A DNA stretch of 51,605 bases from Sulfurimonas sp. (GCA_016744115.1 JADGEZ010000008.1:1-51605), one strand, 5' to 3'; counted from the first letter of the stretch, positions 26,511 through 36,384 are shown. Numbers and translations: made by a program. The notes: generated by a model not told the origin, from the sequence alone.

Positions 26511-27688
26511 AAACTTTTATTTCTTTTATCAAAATCTGATTTTTTAGATGCCATAATTACCATCCCAATACCTATTGAAGAGGCTATAATTGCTGAACCA
26601 CCATAACTCAAAAAAGGCACGGAAATACCCTTAATCGGAGTGATACCACTAATTCCATACGCATTTACTAAAAATGCAAAAGAGAGCAAAAGCCCTATAC
26701 CTATACTAAAGAGATAAATAATTCTATCTTCGGTGCGATTTGCAATTGTAAATACTCTTTTTAGCATCCATAAAAAAATGAATACAACACTTAAAACACC
26801 AAAAAAACCAAACTCTTCAGCAATGCCTGCTAAAATAAAATCGGTATGTACCTCTGATAAAAATCCAAGTTTAAAAGTTCCACTTGCGATACCTGTACCA
26901 AAGAGACCTCCGTTATGAATCGCATTTAAAGAGTGTCCAATCTGATAAGGCTCAACTTCAGTTGGTATTCGTAACTTCTGGGCAAGAGATTCTGGTAAAA
27001 GAGCTAAAACAGAATTTTGAGCTAAAGCCCACCATGACTTTATACGAAGTATTCTATGTTCAGCTGTTACAATAAAAAAAATGAAAAATAACACTACTAC
27101 AGATAAAATACTAAAGAAAAATCTAAAACTACTCCCAGCTAACATAAGCATAAACAAAAGTGTCAAACCTAAAACAACAACCTGCCCTAAATCACTTTGA
27201 ACAAAAGCTATGATAAACATAGCCGCTATAAAAACTAATGAGTATGGGGCAAATCTTTTAAACTCATCTAAGAGTCCCATATTATCATGATAACCAAGAC
27301 GCCTTGCAAAACTCCATGCTAAGAAATATACAAAACCAATTTTAAAAAATTCTACAGGAGCTAAAGAAAATCCAGCAATTTTTATCCATCTTTTTGCACC
27401 TCCAATAATAGGCACTATAGATTCAGGTAAAAAAGGCATAGCAATCATCAATGCTGTTGCCCCAAAAAAGAGTGTAAAACCTATCAAGGTTAGATGTTTA
27501 TCAGGATCTAGTTGAGCAATCGCCCAGATAAGGGTAATAGCCAAGAAACCAAAAAGAAATTGCCGAATTACAAAATGAAATTCACTTACACCAAATAAAA
27601 GTGTTGTATAGGTAGAAAGAGTATAAGAGAGTATAATTCCAATACCTATAAGAGTAGAAACAAGGGCAAAAAGTTTTTTATCTGCCAT
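26507..27688 (-). CDS. ftsW: SEDS-family peptidoglycan polymerase FtsW (FtsW/RodA)
   Basis: A 393-aa protein with ten predicted helices. SEDS landmarks are GGAKRWIKIAGFSLAPVEFFK (from about residue 95), FVQSDLGQVVVLG, the loop SGTFKLGFLSEVHTDFILAG with the key Glu/Asp residues, and PIKGISVPFLSYGGSA near the C-terminus. Pairing with murG, and absence of a neighbouring mreB or penicillin-binding protein gene, favour FtsW over RodA. It begins 1 nt after the stop of the upstream small membrane gene. Confidence 0.92.
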   Translation of the reverse strand: MADKKLFALVSTLIGIGIILSYTLSTYTTLLFGVSEFHFVIRQFLFGFLAITLIWAIAQLDPDKHLTLIGFTLFFGATALMIAMPFLPESIVPIIGGAKRWIKIAGFSLAPVEFFKIGFVYFLAWSFARRLGYHDNMGLLDEFKRFAPYSLVFIAAMFIIAFVQSDLGQVVVLGLTLLFMLMLAGSSFRFFFSILSVVVLFFIFFIVTAEHRILRIKSWWALAQNSVLALLPESLAQKLRIPTEVEPYQIGHSLNAIHNGGLFGTGIASGTFKLGFLSEVHTDFILAGIAEEFGFFGVLSVVFIFLWMLKRVFTIANRTEDRIIYLFSIGIGLLLSFAFLVNAYGISGITPIKGISVPFLSYGGSAIIASSIGIGMVIMASKKSDFDKRNKSL

Positions 27689-28216
27689 CTATTTCAACTT
27701 GTTTATTTTAAGCACAAAATCGACTTCTGGTTGTGAGAGGTTTAACTCTTTTGAAATTGTTTCGAGAGTTACTCCTTGTTTGTAAAGTGAAATAACTTTT
27801 TCATCATCATTGCCATTAATAGAAGTTGGTATAGAAAATTGTTTTACGCCATTTTCTAAAGATTCTACACGAGAATTTATCTGAGAATCTATCTGTGCTA
27901 AATTTTCTTGCAATTGGCGAAAACCAACAGATAAAGGCTGAATAGTGTCATATACTGTCCTCTCTATCTCTGCATATATTTCTTCATCACTCATCCCTCT
28001 TGTAGTTTTTTGTATAGTAGTTTGTGTTTGAGTCATATTTTTTTTAAGATAAAAAATTTCTCTATTTAACTCTTCAACTACCGATGCAACGGAGCGTATA
28101 TTTTTCGTATAATCATGGTCTTTTGTGTATACATAATACAAAAGATATAAAATGACTCCAGCCATTATAATCATAATATATTCAAAATGAAAAAATTTTT
28201 CTAATTGTAATTCCAC
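27689..28216 (-). CDS. Small membrane-anchored coiled-coil protein with C-terminal DUF6115-like module
   Basis: A 175-aa protein with one N-terminal membrane helix (YIMIIMAGVILYLLYYVYT, about 14-32) and a long helical region (35-135). The C-terminal ISLYKQGVTLETISKELNLSQPEVDFVL resembles a short helix-turn-helix DUF6115-like module. It overlaps the upstream gene by 1 nt and abuts ftsW. The layout resembles envelope or motility-linked DUF6115 proteins, but no function is known. Possible link to septum or c-di-GMP biology is only from neighbours. Confidence 0.6.
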   Translation of the reverse strand: MELQLEKFFHFEYIMIIMAGVILYLLYYVYTKDHDYTKNIRSVASVVEELNREIFYLKKNMTQTQTTIQKTTRGMSDEEIYAEIERTVYDTIQPLSVGFRQLQENLAQIDSQINSRVESLENGVKQFSIPTSINGNDDEKVISLYKQGVTLETISKELNLSQPEVDFVLKINKLK

Positions 28217-28734
28217 TATTTCTTCTCTCTATTCTCACGGATGAGAACTCTCTCCCTAGCTGTCATATAAGCACCCCATTCTCTCTCATCTCGCTCATGT
28301 ATTCTAATAATTTTAGCTAGCGTTTTACTTTGAGCTTGAAAAAAAACACCCACATCTCGTTTTGGATGGATTGGCATCTCTATACGACCATAGTATTCAT
28401 GTCCCTCATCCAAAAGTGCATCACTAAGATTAAAATGCTCAAATCCTATTGAGTCTATTTGTGCCTCCGCACTCAAGGAAACTCGGGCGGGCTTTTCATT
28501 TTTTATAAGCATCTCTAAGGCATCAATCTTATTGTGAAGTTCTACTACAAGATTTAAAAGCACTGGATCGGTTTCAGAAGTCTCCCCTCTTGCTTTAGCT
28601 AGTTTTAGCCATTGGTTAATTGCATTGTCTTCTGATTCACTCAACTGTTGATATTCTCTTTGAAATAACTCATTATCTATTTGAGCATCAGAAAAGACTA
28701 AACTTATAGGGGATTTAACTAAACGAGGGTTCAT
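28216..28734 (-). CDS. Hypothetical protein, possible divergent PilZ-like domain
   Basis: A 172-aa soluble protein with no signal or membrane segment. The N-terminal half is helical (NQWLKLAKARGETSE; LVVELHNKIDALEMLI). The C-terminal half has a beta pattern starting VSLSAEAQIDSIGFEHFN, then YYGRIEMPIHP and a closing basic helix ARERVLIRENREKK. The VSLSAEA-to-RVLI layout is like a PilZ barrel, but the RxxxR c-di-GMP motif ahead of it is absent, so it may not bind c-di-GMP. It overlaps mqnP by 4 nt. The assignment is weak. Confidence 0.5.
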   Translation of the reverse strand: MNPRLVKSPISLVFSDAQIDNELFQREYQQLSESEDNAINQWLKLAKARGETSETDPVLLNLVVELHNKIDALEMLIKNEKPARVSLSAEAQIDSIGFEHFNLSDALLDEGHEYYGRIEMPIHPKRDVGVFFQAQSKTLAKIIRIHERDEREWGAYMTARERVLIRENREKK

Positions 28735-29591
28735 GATAATATCTTATCTAAAATTATTAAAATAAAAAATGCAATACCAAGGTATCCATTGACTGTAAAA
28801 AATGCACGATCTATTTGAGTAAAATCTTTACGCACAAGATAATGTTCATACGAGAGCAACACCGCACTTAGTATAACAGCAAAAAAAGCGAAACTTCCTA
28901 AGTCTGAGACCCAAACAAATAGCCCCCAAAACAGCACAGTCAAAATATGAAAATATGAGGATAACAAAAGAGTGACATCAGCACCATATTTTGAAGGAAT
29001 AGAATGGAGTTTGTTTTCTCTATCAAAGTCCATATCTTGTAAAGAATAAAGTAAGTCAAAACCTGCTACCCAAAAAACAACACCAAGGCTTAGTATAATA
29101 GACCAAGTAGGGATAGTCCCACTCACAGCTACAGCTCCAGCAATAGGTGCAAAACCAAGAGATAATCCCAAAACAATATGAGCAAGAGAAGAAAATCTTT
29201 TAAAGTATGAGTAGCCACCAAGAACAAACAAGATAGGCACGCTAAGTATCAAAGCAAGTGAATTAACCATAAAGGCTACACCGATAAAAACAAGAGCATT
29301 CACTATGATGAAAATCATAATTGCCCAAGCGTCAAGACGGCCATCTACATTTGGACGATTTTTAGTACGAGGATTTTTAGCATCTACATCTCTATCCGCG
29401 TAGCGATTCACGCCCATAGCAAAGTTTCTCGCACTAATAGCAGCTAATACACCCATAAAAAGCAACCACCAACCAAACCAGCCATCAGATGCTACGAGCA
29501 TAGATATAAAGATAAATGGGAGTGAAAAGATAGAATGTTCAAACATAACAAGTTCGTTAAAATCTTTTGCTTTTTGTATTACTTTATCCAA
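28731..29591 (-). CDS. mqnP: UbiA-family polyprenyltransferase (MqnP-type, menaquinone via futalosine)
   Basis: An integral membrane prenyltransferase of 286 aa. The two Asp-rich substrate motifs are NRYADRDVDAKNPRTKNR (about 60-78) and LLYSLQDMDFDREN (about 185-198). About eight hydrophobic helices are present. In organisms using the futalosine route, this UbiA homologue attaches the polyprenyl tail. Campylobacterota use that route and lack ubiquinone, which favours MqnP over UbiA. It heads the minus-strand block running down through ftsW and murG. Its upstream gap of 371 nt contains a MITE-like element. Confidence 0.8.
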   Translation of the reverse strand: MDKVIQKAKDFNELVMFEHSIFSLPFIFISMLVASDGWFGWWLLFMGVLAAISARNFAMGVNRYADRDVDAKNPRTKNRPNVDGRLDAWAIMIFIIVNALVFIGVAFMVNSLALILSVPILFVLGGYSYFKRFSSLAHIVLGLSLGFAPIAGAVAVSGTIPTWSIILSLGVVFWVAGFDLLYSLQDMDFDRENKLHSIPSKYGADVTLLLSSYFHILTVLFWGLFVWVSDLGSFAFFAVILSAVLLSYEHYLVRKDFTQIDRAFFTVNGYLGIAFFILIILDKILS

Positions 29592-29769
29592 ACTAAGACC
29601 CTATTCAATATATTTACCTTACTATTTTATCTAAATTTATTTTAAATGTATGTTATAGTCATTGTGTAAAATCATACTTAGTGAAGAATATTATACTACC
29701 CCAATAAGTCAAGACAAGATTTACAAATTACTTATTCACCTTTAACCTGTTACTTTATCAAGCTATAAA
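29592..29769. other. AT-rich gap upstream of mqnP
   Basis: No gene is seen here. The mqnP promoter must lie here or beyond, but I cannot place it with confidence. ATTGTGTAAAAT occurs at about 29660-29672 and a near copy inside the neighbouring MITE-like element at 29821-29832, a possible shared sequence. Confidence 0.4.
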
Positions 29770-29939
29770 TAGACTTCTTGCAAAACTCCTATATGCCTCA
29801 GAGTGATAAGAAGTGCTAAGATTGTGTAAAATAAATTTTTATGCCTAGCCTAAGCTAAGAATAAAATATTTTTTTATGCAAGCTTGGCACTTCTTATCCC
29901 TTCCGTAGGACACTTTATAGGAGTTTTGCAAGAAGTCTA
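29770..29939. mobile_element. MITE-like element with perfect 24-bp terminal inverted repeats
   Basis: A 170-bp non-coding element. The left end 29770-29793 begins TAGACTTCTTGCAAAACT and its exact reverse complement is at 29916-29939, 24 of 24 bases. An inner inverted pair is also present: GATAAGAAGTGCTAAG at 29805-29820 against a near reverse complement at 29883-29898. There is no transposase gene. The ends start and finish with TA, so a TA target duplication is possible. The parent transposon family is not known to me. Confidence 0.72.
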
Positions 29940-29962
29940 ATAAGTAATTAGATATAAAATAC

Positions 29963-31576
29963 CTATATTCTACAAGTTATCATGCGTTCTACTAATACTC
30001 TTGCAACTTCTAGTTTTCCATCAACAACTACATCTATGTCTAAGTCTTTTAAGACCTCTTTTTCTTCTAAGGAAACCACTTTTACTATTAAGTTTACATC
30101 TTTAGTATGTTTTATAATTGCCTCACAAATAAGTCTTTTTTTGTCTATGTTATCAAGTGTTACTATAACAGAAGAGGCTTTTTCAACATGAATAGCACCA
30201 AGAATAGAAGATTTTGAAGCATCACCTAAGTAAGCTTCTATCCCATTATTTAAGGCTTCTTGCACATGTTTGTTAGAATTGTCTATCACAATATAGGGAG
30301 CACCGAGTTCATCCAAATGACGAGTAACAAACTTACCAACTACACTATAACCACAAACGATAACATGCCCTTGTCTTGTTTCTAAGGCTGACATATTTTC
30401 TACTTTATCTATCTCTTTACTTAAATAAGCAGCTATTTTACCTATGCGAGAGATGAAAAATGGTGTAACCATCATAGAAAAAATCACTATCAGCACTAAA
30501 AGTTGTGCAAGATCTTGTTCTAAAAGTCCACCCATTCCAGCAAGTGCAAAAATTACAAAAGAAAATTCTCCAACCTGAGACAATGCTAGAGATGTTTTTA
30601 AAGATGCGTTGTGCGTTGAAGAGATTCTAAGGAGGAGATACATAATAGCACTCTTTAAAATCAAAATTGCGATAAATACACCTATAATTACAAAAAATTT
30701 ATCTATAAAAATAGCCAAATCTACCTTCATACCAACGGTTACAAAAAATGTCCCTAAGAGTAAATCTTTAAAGGGGGCTATATCTGATTCTACCTTATGA
30801 TGATACTTGGTTTCGGCGATAATCATTCCTGCTACAAATGCACCTAAAGAGTAGGTAAATCCCATGTAGTGACCTAGAATCGAGGCTGATATTACTATGA
30901 GTAAAACTGAACCCATAAATAGCTCATCAAGTTCTGAACTCGCTGAGAAATGCAATAACCAAGTCATAAGCCGTTTTCCTACGATAAACAATACAGCAAG
31001 GACGATAAAGGCACTAAGAACGGTATCTCCAACAATAGTAACTAAACTCTCATTGCCCTCAGTAATAAAAAAACCGATCAAAATTAAAATGGGAATAACA
31101 GCAATATCTTGAAAAATCAAAATACCTGTTGCTTTTTGACCATAAGGGGTATATATCTCTTTTGAGCTTTTAAGATAAGAAAGAACCACTGCCGTAGAAG
31201 ACAATGAAAATGCTAAAGCAATTATAAGTGAGGTTTTTACACCAAAATCAAAGCTATAATCAATAATAAAATATACTAAAATAGCTGTAAAAGAAACCTG
31301 CATCAAACCGTTGCCAAAAATCTCTTTTTTCATACTACCCATTTTGGATAAAGAGATTTCCAAACCTATAGTAAACATCAAAAATACTATACCAAACTCA
31401 CCTATCATCTCTAAAACATGAGACTCAGCTAGATGCCTTAGATCAAATGCGTAAACAAGGATTGTACCCGTAATTATATACCCTATGATTTGTGATACGC
31501 CAATTTTTTTTAAAAAGATATTGAGCATTATTGATATAGCAAGAGCTATTACTACATATAAGATTACATTTTCCAT
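29963..31576 (-). CDS. Kef/CPA2-type monovalent cation:proton antiporter with RCK/TrkA-N domain
   Basis: A 537-aa transporter. Residues 1 to about 385 form a 12- to 13-helix CPA2 domain with SQIIGYIITGTILV, FSLSSTAVVLSYL, GILIFQDIAVIPILI and the conserved GAFVAGMIIAET. An RCK/TrkA-N nucleotide-binding domain follows (HVIVCGYSVVGKFVTRHL from about 412; IEAYLGDASK). No C-terminal TrkA-C domain is seen after about residue 530. K+ or Na+ efflux with gating by NAD(H) or glutathione-type ligands is typical. It is divergent from pyrG and preceded downstream by the MITE-like element, 23 nt from its stop. Confidence 0.9.
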   Translation of the reverse strand: MENVILYVVIALAISIMLNIFLKKIGVSQIIGYIITGTILVYAFDLRHLAESHVLEMIGEFGIVFLMFTIGLEISLSKMGSMKKEIFGNGLMQVSFTAILVYFIIDYSFDFGVKTSLIIALAFSLSSTAVVLSYLKSSKEIYTPYGQKATGILIFQDIAVIPILILIGFFITEGNESLVTIVGDTVLSAFIVLAVLFIVGKRLMTWLLHFSASSELDELFMGSVLLIVISASILGHYMGFTYSLGAFVAGMIIAETKYHHKVESDIAPFKDLLLGTFFVTVGMKVDLAIFIDKFFVIIGVFIAILILKSAIMYLLLRISSTHNASLKTSLALSQVGEFSFVIFALAGMGGLLEQDLAQLLVLIVIFSMMVTPFFISRIGKIAAYLSKEIDKVENMSALETRQGHVIVCGYSVVGKFVTRHLDELGAPYIVIDNSNKHVQEALNNGIEAYLGDASKSSILGAIHVEKASSVIVTLDNIDKKRLICEAIIKHTKDVNLIVKVVSLEEKEVLKDLDIDVVVDGKLEVARVLVERMITCRI

Positions 31577-31631
31577 GGGTCTCTTTTATTTTTTTTCAAG
31601 TTATTATAACAGATTTTAAGTGCTTATGTAC

Positions 31632-31637
31632 TATAAT
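31632..31637 (+). promoter_or_regulatory. Likely pyrG -10 box
   Basis: TATAAT at 31632-31637 lies 30 nt before the pyrG start; no good -35 is visible, which is common in Campylobacterota sigma-70 promoters. The predicted leader is about 24 nt. Confidence 0.5.
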
Positions 31638-31667
31638 CGCGTGATTATTAAGATTTTGGAGCTATAT

Positions 31668-33287
31668 ATGACTAAATACATTTTTGTTACCGGTGGAGTT
31701 TTAAGTTCTCTTGGAAAAGGGATTACAGCTGCTAGTGTTGGTACTTTACTTAAGCACTCTAACAAGAAAGTAGGCATGTTAAAAATCGATCCTTATATCA
31801 ATGTTGATCCTGGCACAATGAGTCCGCTAGAACATGGGGAAGTTTTTGTTACCAAAGATGGTGCTGAAACAGACTTAGACATAGGAAACTACGAAAGATT
31901 TCTTGATAGTTCTTACTTAAAATCTTCTAACTTCACTACAGGTCAAGTATATTCTTCTGTTATTGAGAGAGAGCGTGCTGGTGGATACCTTGGGCAGACT
32001 ATTCAGGTTATTCCTCACATTGTTGGCGAGATTGTAAACCGCATTAAACTTGCTGGGAAAGGTCACGATATTTTAGTTGTAGAACTTGGGGGAACAGTTG
32101 GGGATATTGAGGGGCTTCCTTTTATGGAGGCGATTCGTCAAATGAAACATGATGATGATGTAGCTGGAACATTTTTCATCCATGTAACACTTATCCCTTA
32201 TATCAAAGCAGCAGGAGAATTAAAGTCTAAACCTACGCAACATTCTGTTCAAGAACTTCGTCGTATTGGGATTACTCCACAGATGATTATCGCAAGAAGT
32301 GAAAATACTCTTCCTAAAACATTCATGAAAAAACTTGCGATGAGTTGCGATGTTCATCCAAATTGCGTCATAGAAGCTCTTGATGCTAAGACTATCTATG
32401 ATATACCCGTTACATTTTTAAGACAAAATATTTTAAAACCAATTGCCAAAGAGTTAGATTTGGGAGAACTAAATCCTGACATGGAAGCATGGGATACCTT
32501 AGTAAAAAAGATAGTACAACCTAAAGATAAAACGATAGTTGGTTTTGTTGGGAAATACCTTGAACTCAAAGAAGCTTATAAATCCTTAACAGAATCTCTT
32601 ATCCATTGTGGGGCACACCTAGATACAAGAGTTGAGATTAACTGGATAGATTCTGAAGAGATTGAAGAAAAAGGAGCGCAAACGCTTCTTGGAGATTGTG
32701 ACTCTGTTTTAGTTGCTGGAGGATTTGGTAACCGTGGTATAGAGGGCAAGATAAAAGCAATTCAATATGCTAGAGAGAATGAAGTACCTTATCTTGGCAT
32801 CTGCCTTGGTATGCAACTAACCCTTGTTGAATACGCAAGAAATGTTCTTAATCTTGAGGGGGCAAACTCTATAGAATTTGATGAACAGACAACTCATCCA
32901 ATGGTTTATCTCATCGACAATTTTCTTGATCAATCAGGGGGAACTCAACTAAGAACACATAAGTCACCAATGGGTGGAACGCTTCGTCTTGGAGAATACT
33001 CTTGTGATACAAAAGAGGGTTCACTTCTTCGTAAGGCATATAATGGTGCTACAACAATTCATGAAAGACATCGCCACCGCTATGAAGCTAACCCTGCATA
33101 TCGCAAAGAGCTTGAAAAAGCTGGTATGATTGTTACAGGTGAATCAAATGGGCTTATTGAGACTGTCGAGATAAAAGGTCATCCATGGTTTTTAGGAGTA
33201 CAGTTTCATCCAGAATTTACCTCACGCTTACAAACTCCAAATCCAGTAATACTTGCTTTTGTTGAGGCATCTCTCAATGCTGAATAA
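31668..33287 (+). CDS. pyrG: CTP synthase
   Basis: Converts UTP to CTP with glutamine and ATP. The 539-aa protein starts [18 protein letters not shown] with the synthase P-loop. The class I glutaminase domain occupies the C-terminal half, with GGFGNRG, the nucleophile in GICLGMQL, and VQFHPEF with the catalytic histidine. An in-frame ATG 16 codons upstream (31620) overlaps the -10 box, while TTGGAG at 31656-31661 and the family N-terminus favour 31668. Confidence 0.97.
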   Translation: MTKYIFVTGGVLSSLGKGITAASVGTLLKHSNKKVGMLKIDPYINVDPGTMSPLEHGEVFVTKDGAETDLDIGNYERFLDSSYLKSSNFTTGQVYSSVIERERAGGYLGQTIQVIPHIVGEIVNRIKLAGKGHDILVVELGGTVGDIEGLPFMEAIRQMKHDDDVAGTFFIHVTLIPYIKAAGELKSKPTQHSVQELRRIGITPQMIIARSENTLPKTFMKKLAMSCDVHPNCVIEALDAKTIYDIPVTFLRQNILKPIAKELDLGELNPDMEAWDTLVKKIVQPKDKTIVGFVGKYLELKEAYKSLTESLIHCGAHLDTRVEINWIDSEEIEEKGAQTLLGDCDSVLVAGGFGNRGIEGKIKAIQYARENEVPYLGICLGMQLTLVEYARNVLNLEGANSIEFDEQTTHPMVYLIDNFLDQSGGTQLRTHKSPMGGTLRLGEYSCDTKEGSLLRKAYNGATTIHERHRHRYEANPAYRKELEKAGMIVTGESNGLIETVEIKGHPWFLGVQFHPEFTSRLQTPNPVILAFVEASLNAE

Positions 33288-33316
33288 TTTTTTTTGACTA
33301 TTACTTGTAGTGCAAA

Positions 33317-34399
33317 ATGTTAAAATTACTAAAAGATTTATATAATACAGAGTATATAAATCTACTTTCTCATAATATTTTAGACAATTTTACTAACTTT
33401 GATAAAGATAATTTCATTCTCGTAATATTTAACGATGAATGGGAGCTTAGAGAACTTAAACAAAGAATGAGGCATATCTCAAGCACTCTTTATAAGTTTT
33501 TACCTCAAGATTATACAAAATCAATCTCTATCTTAAAAAAAGTATTTTTAAGTATGAACTCTCAATATTCTTTAGAAAATATGATTTTTCAAGACTTCGT
33601 AGAAGTGTATGGTTTAGATGATTTTGAAATATCCATGGACGCTTTAACCTGCTTTACAATCAACTCAAGTAGCGAGTTTGCTATAAGACGATTTATTTTA
33701 AAATACCCTAAGATGACAATGAATACCATGAAATTATGGGCAAGTGATAAAAATGAGCATATACGAAGACTAGCTTCTGAGGGTTGTAGACCTAGATTAC
33801 CATGGGCTATAGCCCTTCAAAAGTTTAAAGAAAATCCAGAAGAAGTTTTAGAAATATTAGAAATTTTAAAAGACGATACAAGTTTATATGTAAGAAAAAG
33901 TGTAGCTAACAACTTCAATGACATCTCAAAAGATAATCCACAAATTTTAAAAACTATTGCTAAAAGCTGGATAGGTGTAAGTAAAAATAGAGATTGGATT
34001 TTAAAACATGCTTGTAGAACCTTACTCAAAAATTCAGATAGAGAGGTCTTAGAACTCTTTGGTTTTAAGAAAAATGACACTCTTTGTATACATGATTTTG
34101 TTTTGGATACAAATGTCAAAATGGGAGATGAACTTTCTTTTTCATTTTTTCTTAGTTCTAGCGAAAATTTAGGCAAACTTAGGATTGAATACGCCCTAGA
34201 ATTTCTACGACTTAAGAACAAGTACTCAAAAAAAGTATTTAAGATATCCGAGGGTACATATAATGAAAAAAGTAAAAATATTTCAAAGAAGTACTCATTT
34301 AAAGAAATATCAACGAGAAAATATTATGAGGGAAAACATAAGTTAAGTATTATTGTAAATGGTCTTGTTTTAGAAAATAAGGAATTTATACTACTCTAA
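33317..34399 (+). CDS. AlkC-like DNA alkylation repair protein (HEAT-like repeats plus C-terminal Ig-like domain)
   Basis: A 360-aa protein. Residues about 1-245 are helical repeats with the diagnostic WASDKNEHIRRLASEGCRPR and DDTSLYVRKSVANNFNDISK, as in the AlkC/AlkD superfamily. These remove N3-alkylpurines without base flipping. From about 265 the sequence changes to beta strands (FSFFLSSSENLGKLRIEYAL; GKHKLSIIVNG), as in the Ig-like domain of some AlkC proteins. A stop three codons before the ATG fixes the start. The RBS is weak. It is 29 nt after pyrG, likely co-transcribed but unrelated in role. The family call is good; the base specificity is unknown. Confidence 0.8.
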   Translation: MLKLLKDLYNTEYINLLSHNILDNFTNFDKDNFILVIFNDEWELRELKQRMRHISSTLYKFLPQDYTKSISILKKVFLSMNSQYSLENMIFQDFVEVYGLDDFEISMDALTCFTINSSSEFAIRRFILKYPKMTMNTMKLWASDKNEHIRRLASEGCRPRLPWAIALQKFKENPEEVLEILEILKDDTSLYVRKSVANNFNDISKDNPQILKTIAKSWIGVSKNRDWILKHACRTLLKNSDREVLELFGFKKNDTLCIHDFVLDTNVKMGDELSFSFFLSSSENLGKLRIEYALEFLRLKNKYSKKVFKISEGTYNEKSKNISKKYSFKEISTRKYYEGKHKLSIIVNGLVLENKEFILL

Positions 34400-34506
34400 A
34401 GATTTATTCACTAGTTTTTTTGATAATAATAGCTATAAAATAATTACTGATGCCTTATTAAAAGGAACTAAATTTAACACTTTTATTTTTTTTAGCCCCT
34501 AAATCC

Positions 34507-34569
34507 TTGAATAAAAGCATAACTTTTGGTACAATTCCGCTCCCTTAAATAGTTGGGCTAGGATCCAAC
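34507..34569 (+). promoter_or_regulatory. Sigma-70 promoter and leader hairpin of the rpsJ ribosomal operon
   Basis: TTGAAT (34507-34512), 17-nt spacer, TACAAT (34530-34535). Transcription would start near 34542. The leader contains GTTGG (34552-34556) pairing with CCAAC (34565-34569), before AGAAGGA and the rpsJ ATG. It is much shorter than the E. coli S10 leader bound by L4, so the same control is not implied. Confidence 0.7.
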
Positions 34570-34590
34570 GAGTTCTTTAGAAGGAAAAAC

Positions 34591-34902
34591 ATGGAAAAAA
34601 TTCGTTTAAAATTGAAAGCTTACGATCATCGTGTATTAGATAGATCAGTAGCGTCAATCGTAGAGGCTGTAAAGCGTACAGGTGCACAAATTCGTGGCCC
34701 AATACCTTTGCCAACAAAGATTCGTAAATATACAGTACTTAAATCAGTTCACGTTAATAAAAAAGCTCGTGAGCAATTTGAGATTCGTATGCACGCAAGA
34801 ATGATAGATATTGTTTCAGCTACGCCTGAAACTGTTGATTCATTAATGAAGCTTGATCTTGCACCTGAAGTGGACGTTGAAGTTCGCTCTATGGATAAGT
34901 AG
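34591..34902 (+). CDS. rpsJ: 30S ribosomal protein S10
   Basis: First gene of the operon. The 103-aa sequence has [15 protein letters not shown], the loop [13 protein letters not shown] and the ending [12 protein letters not shown]-type strand ([12 protein letters not shown]). AGAAGGA precedes the ATG. Besides its place in the 30S head, S10 is known to join transcription antitermination complexes. No tuf or rpsL-rpsG genes lie upstream; an AlkC-like gene does. Confidence 0.97.
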   Translation: MEKIRLKLKAYDHRVLDRSVASIVEAVKRTGAQIRGPIPLPTKIRKYTVLKSVHVNKKAREQFEIRMHARMIDIVSATPETVDSLMKLDLAPEVDVEVRSMDK

Positions 34903-34911
34903 GAGTAGGTC

Positions 34912-35487
34912 GTGGAATATATTGTTGAAAAAATCGGTATGAGCCGTACAATCACAGTACCTAGTAAGCCTGTTACTCTTTTAAGAGTTTTAGAGCAAAA
35001 AGTGTGTGAAGTGAATGAAGGTACTGCTATTGTTGCTTACAACAGTGGTAAAAAAATGAATAAAGCAATTGAAGGTCAGCAAAAGAAGTATAGCCTATCT
35101 GCTGAGTTTAATCGTATAGCAACACTTGAAGTAGCAAATACTGAAGCTGGTGACTTAGATATGGCACCATTAACAGAAGCTACTGTACTGCGTACAACTT
35201 TTAATACAAAAGGTCGTGGTTTTGCAGGTGCAATGAAACGATGGAACTTCGGTGGTGGACCAGCTTCTCACGGTCATAGAATGGGTCGTAGAACAGGTTC
35301 AATCGGTAATGCTGAATGGCCAGGTCGTGTAATGAAAGGTAAGAAAATGCCAGGACATTACGGAAATACACAAAACAGTGTAAAAAATGAGATCGTTTCT
35401 TACGATGCTGAAAATAAAATCATTGCGGTTTTAGGTTCTGTATCTGGTGCAAACGGTGCTTTAGGTCGTATAAAGGTAGCTTCATAA
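34912..35487 (+). CDS. rplC: 50S ribosomal protein L3
   Basis: The start is GTG with AGGAG at 34901-34905. The family block [21 protein letters not shown] lies at about residue 102, and [22 protein letters not shown] follows; both reach the peptidyl transferase region. Its stop overlaps the rplD start as TAATG. Length is 191 aa, slightly short relative to E. coli (209). Confidence 0.97.
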   Translation: MEYIVEKIGMSRTITVPSKPVTLLRVLEQKVCEVNEGTAIVAYNSGKKMNKAIEGQQKKYSLSAEFNRIATLEVANTEAGDLDMAPLTEATVLRTTFNTKGRGFAGAMKRWNFGGGPASHGHRMGRRTGSIGNAEWPGRVMKGKKMPGHYGNTQNSVKNEIVSYDAENKIIAVLGSVSGANGALGRIKVAS

Positions 35488-36101
35488 TGAGTGCAATCGT
35501 TTTAAATGATAAAATGGAAAAAGCATCTGAGTTAGCATTACCAGAGTCTTTCTCTGGTATTAATCCTCATAACCTTTACCTTTATGTTAAGTCTGCTCAA
35601 GCTGCACAGCGTGCAAATACAGCAACTGCAAAAGGTAGAAGTGAAGTGCGTGGTGGTGGTAAAAAGCCATGGGCTCAAAAAGGTGGCGGTCGCGCTCGTG
35701 CTGGTTCACGTCGTTCCCCTATCTTCGTAGGTGGTGGTAAGGCATTTGGTCCTCACAATAACCGTAACTACGATTTAAAAGTAAACAAAAAGCAAAAGAA
35801 ATTAGCTTTAAACTTTGCTTTAAATGAGCATGCACAAAATGGTACTCTTTTTGTAGTTGATTCTATTGAAATCGCATCTGGTAAAACTAAAGATGCAATG
35901 GCAATGTTTAAACTCCTTAATCAAAGAGATACTCTTTTTGTTAAAACATTATTAGATGAGCCAACTTTTTTAGCTTTTGAAAATATTCAAGCTACTTATG
36001 TTGTAGAGTCTAATGAATTAAACGCTTATTTAGCTGCTAACTATCGTTCACTCGTAATTGAAAAAGCAGTTTTTGAAGCTCTAGTAAGTGAGGCAAAATA
36101 G
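35487..36101 (+). CDS. rplD: 50S ribosomal protein L4
   Basis: The 204-aa protein has the extended loop ([20 protein letters not shown], then [15 protein letters not shown]) that lines the exit tunnel. In E. coli L4 represses its own operon through the leader. Here the leader is short, so that mode is uncertain. It is coupled to rplC by a TAATG overlap. Confidence 0.97.
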   Translation: MSAIVLNDKMEKASELALPESFSGINPHNLYLYVKSAQAAQRANTATAKGRSEVRGGGKKPWAQKGGGRARAGSRRSPIFVGGGKAFGPHNNRNYDLKVNKKQKKLALNFALNEHAQNGTLFVVDSIEIASGKTKDAMAMFKLLNQRDTLFVKTLLDEPTFLAFENIQATYVVESNELNAYLAANYRSLVIEKAVFEALVSEAK

Positions 36102-36383
36102 ATGGCTGATATTACAGATATTAAATCTATCATATATACAGAAAAGACTCTTGGTATGCAAGAAGCTGGTGTTATAGTTGTTCAAACTTCACTACGCATG
36201 ACTAAGACAGGTCTTAAAGAGGTTTTTCGTGAGTATTTTGGAATTGTTCCAAATAACATCAACTCATTGAATCAAAGCGGAAAAAGAAAAACTTTCCGTG
36301 GTGTTAAAGGGAAACAAAACAACTTTAAAAAGTTTTATGTTACTTTACCTGAGGGTGCACAAATAGAAAGTTTGGCGGTATAA
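36102..36383 (+). CDS. rplW: 50S ribosomal protein L23
   Basis: 93 aa, starting directly after the rplD stop. [18 protein letters not shown] and the [20 protein letters not shown] loop match L23, which sits at the tunnel exit and docks trigger factor and SRP. Confidence 0.95.
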   Translation: MADITDIKSIIYTEKTLGMQEAGVIVVQTSLRMTKTGLKEVFREYFGIVPNNINSLNQSGKRKTFRGVKGKQNNFKKFYVTLPEGAQIESLAV

Positions 36384-36384
36384 C

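Noticed and set aside
34749-34955. Minus-strand ORF over rpsJ/rplC
   Set aside because: Shadow frame opposite conserved ribosomal genes.
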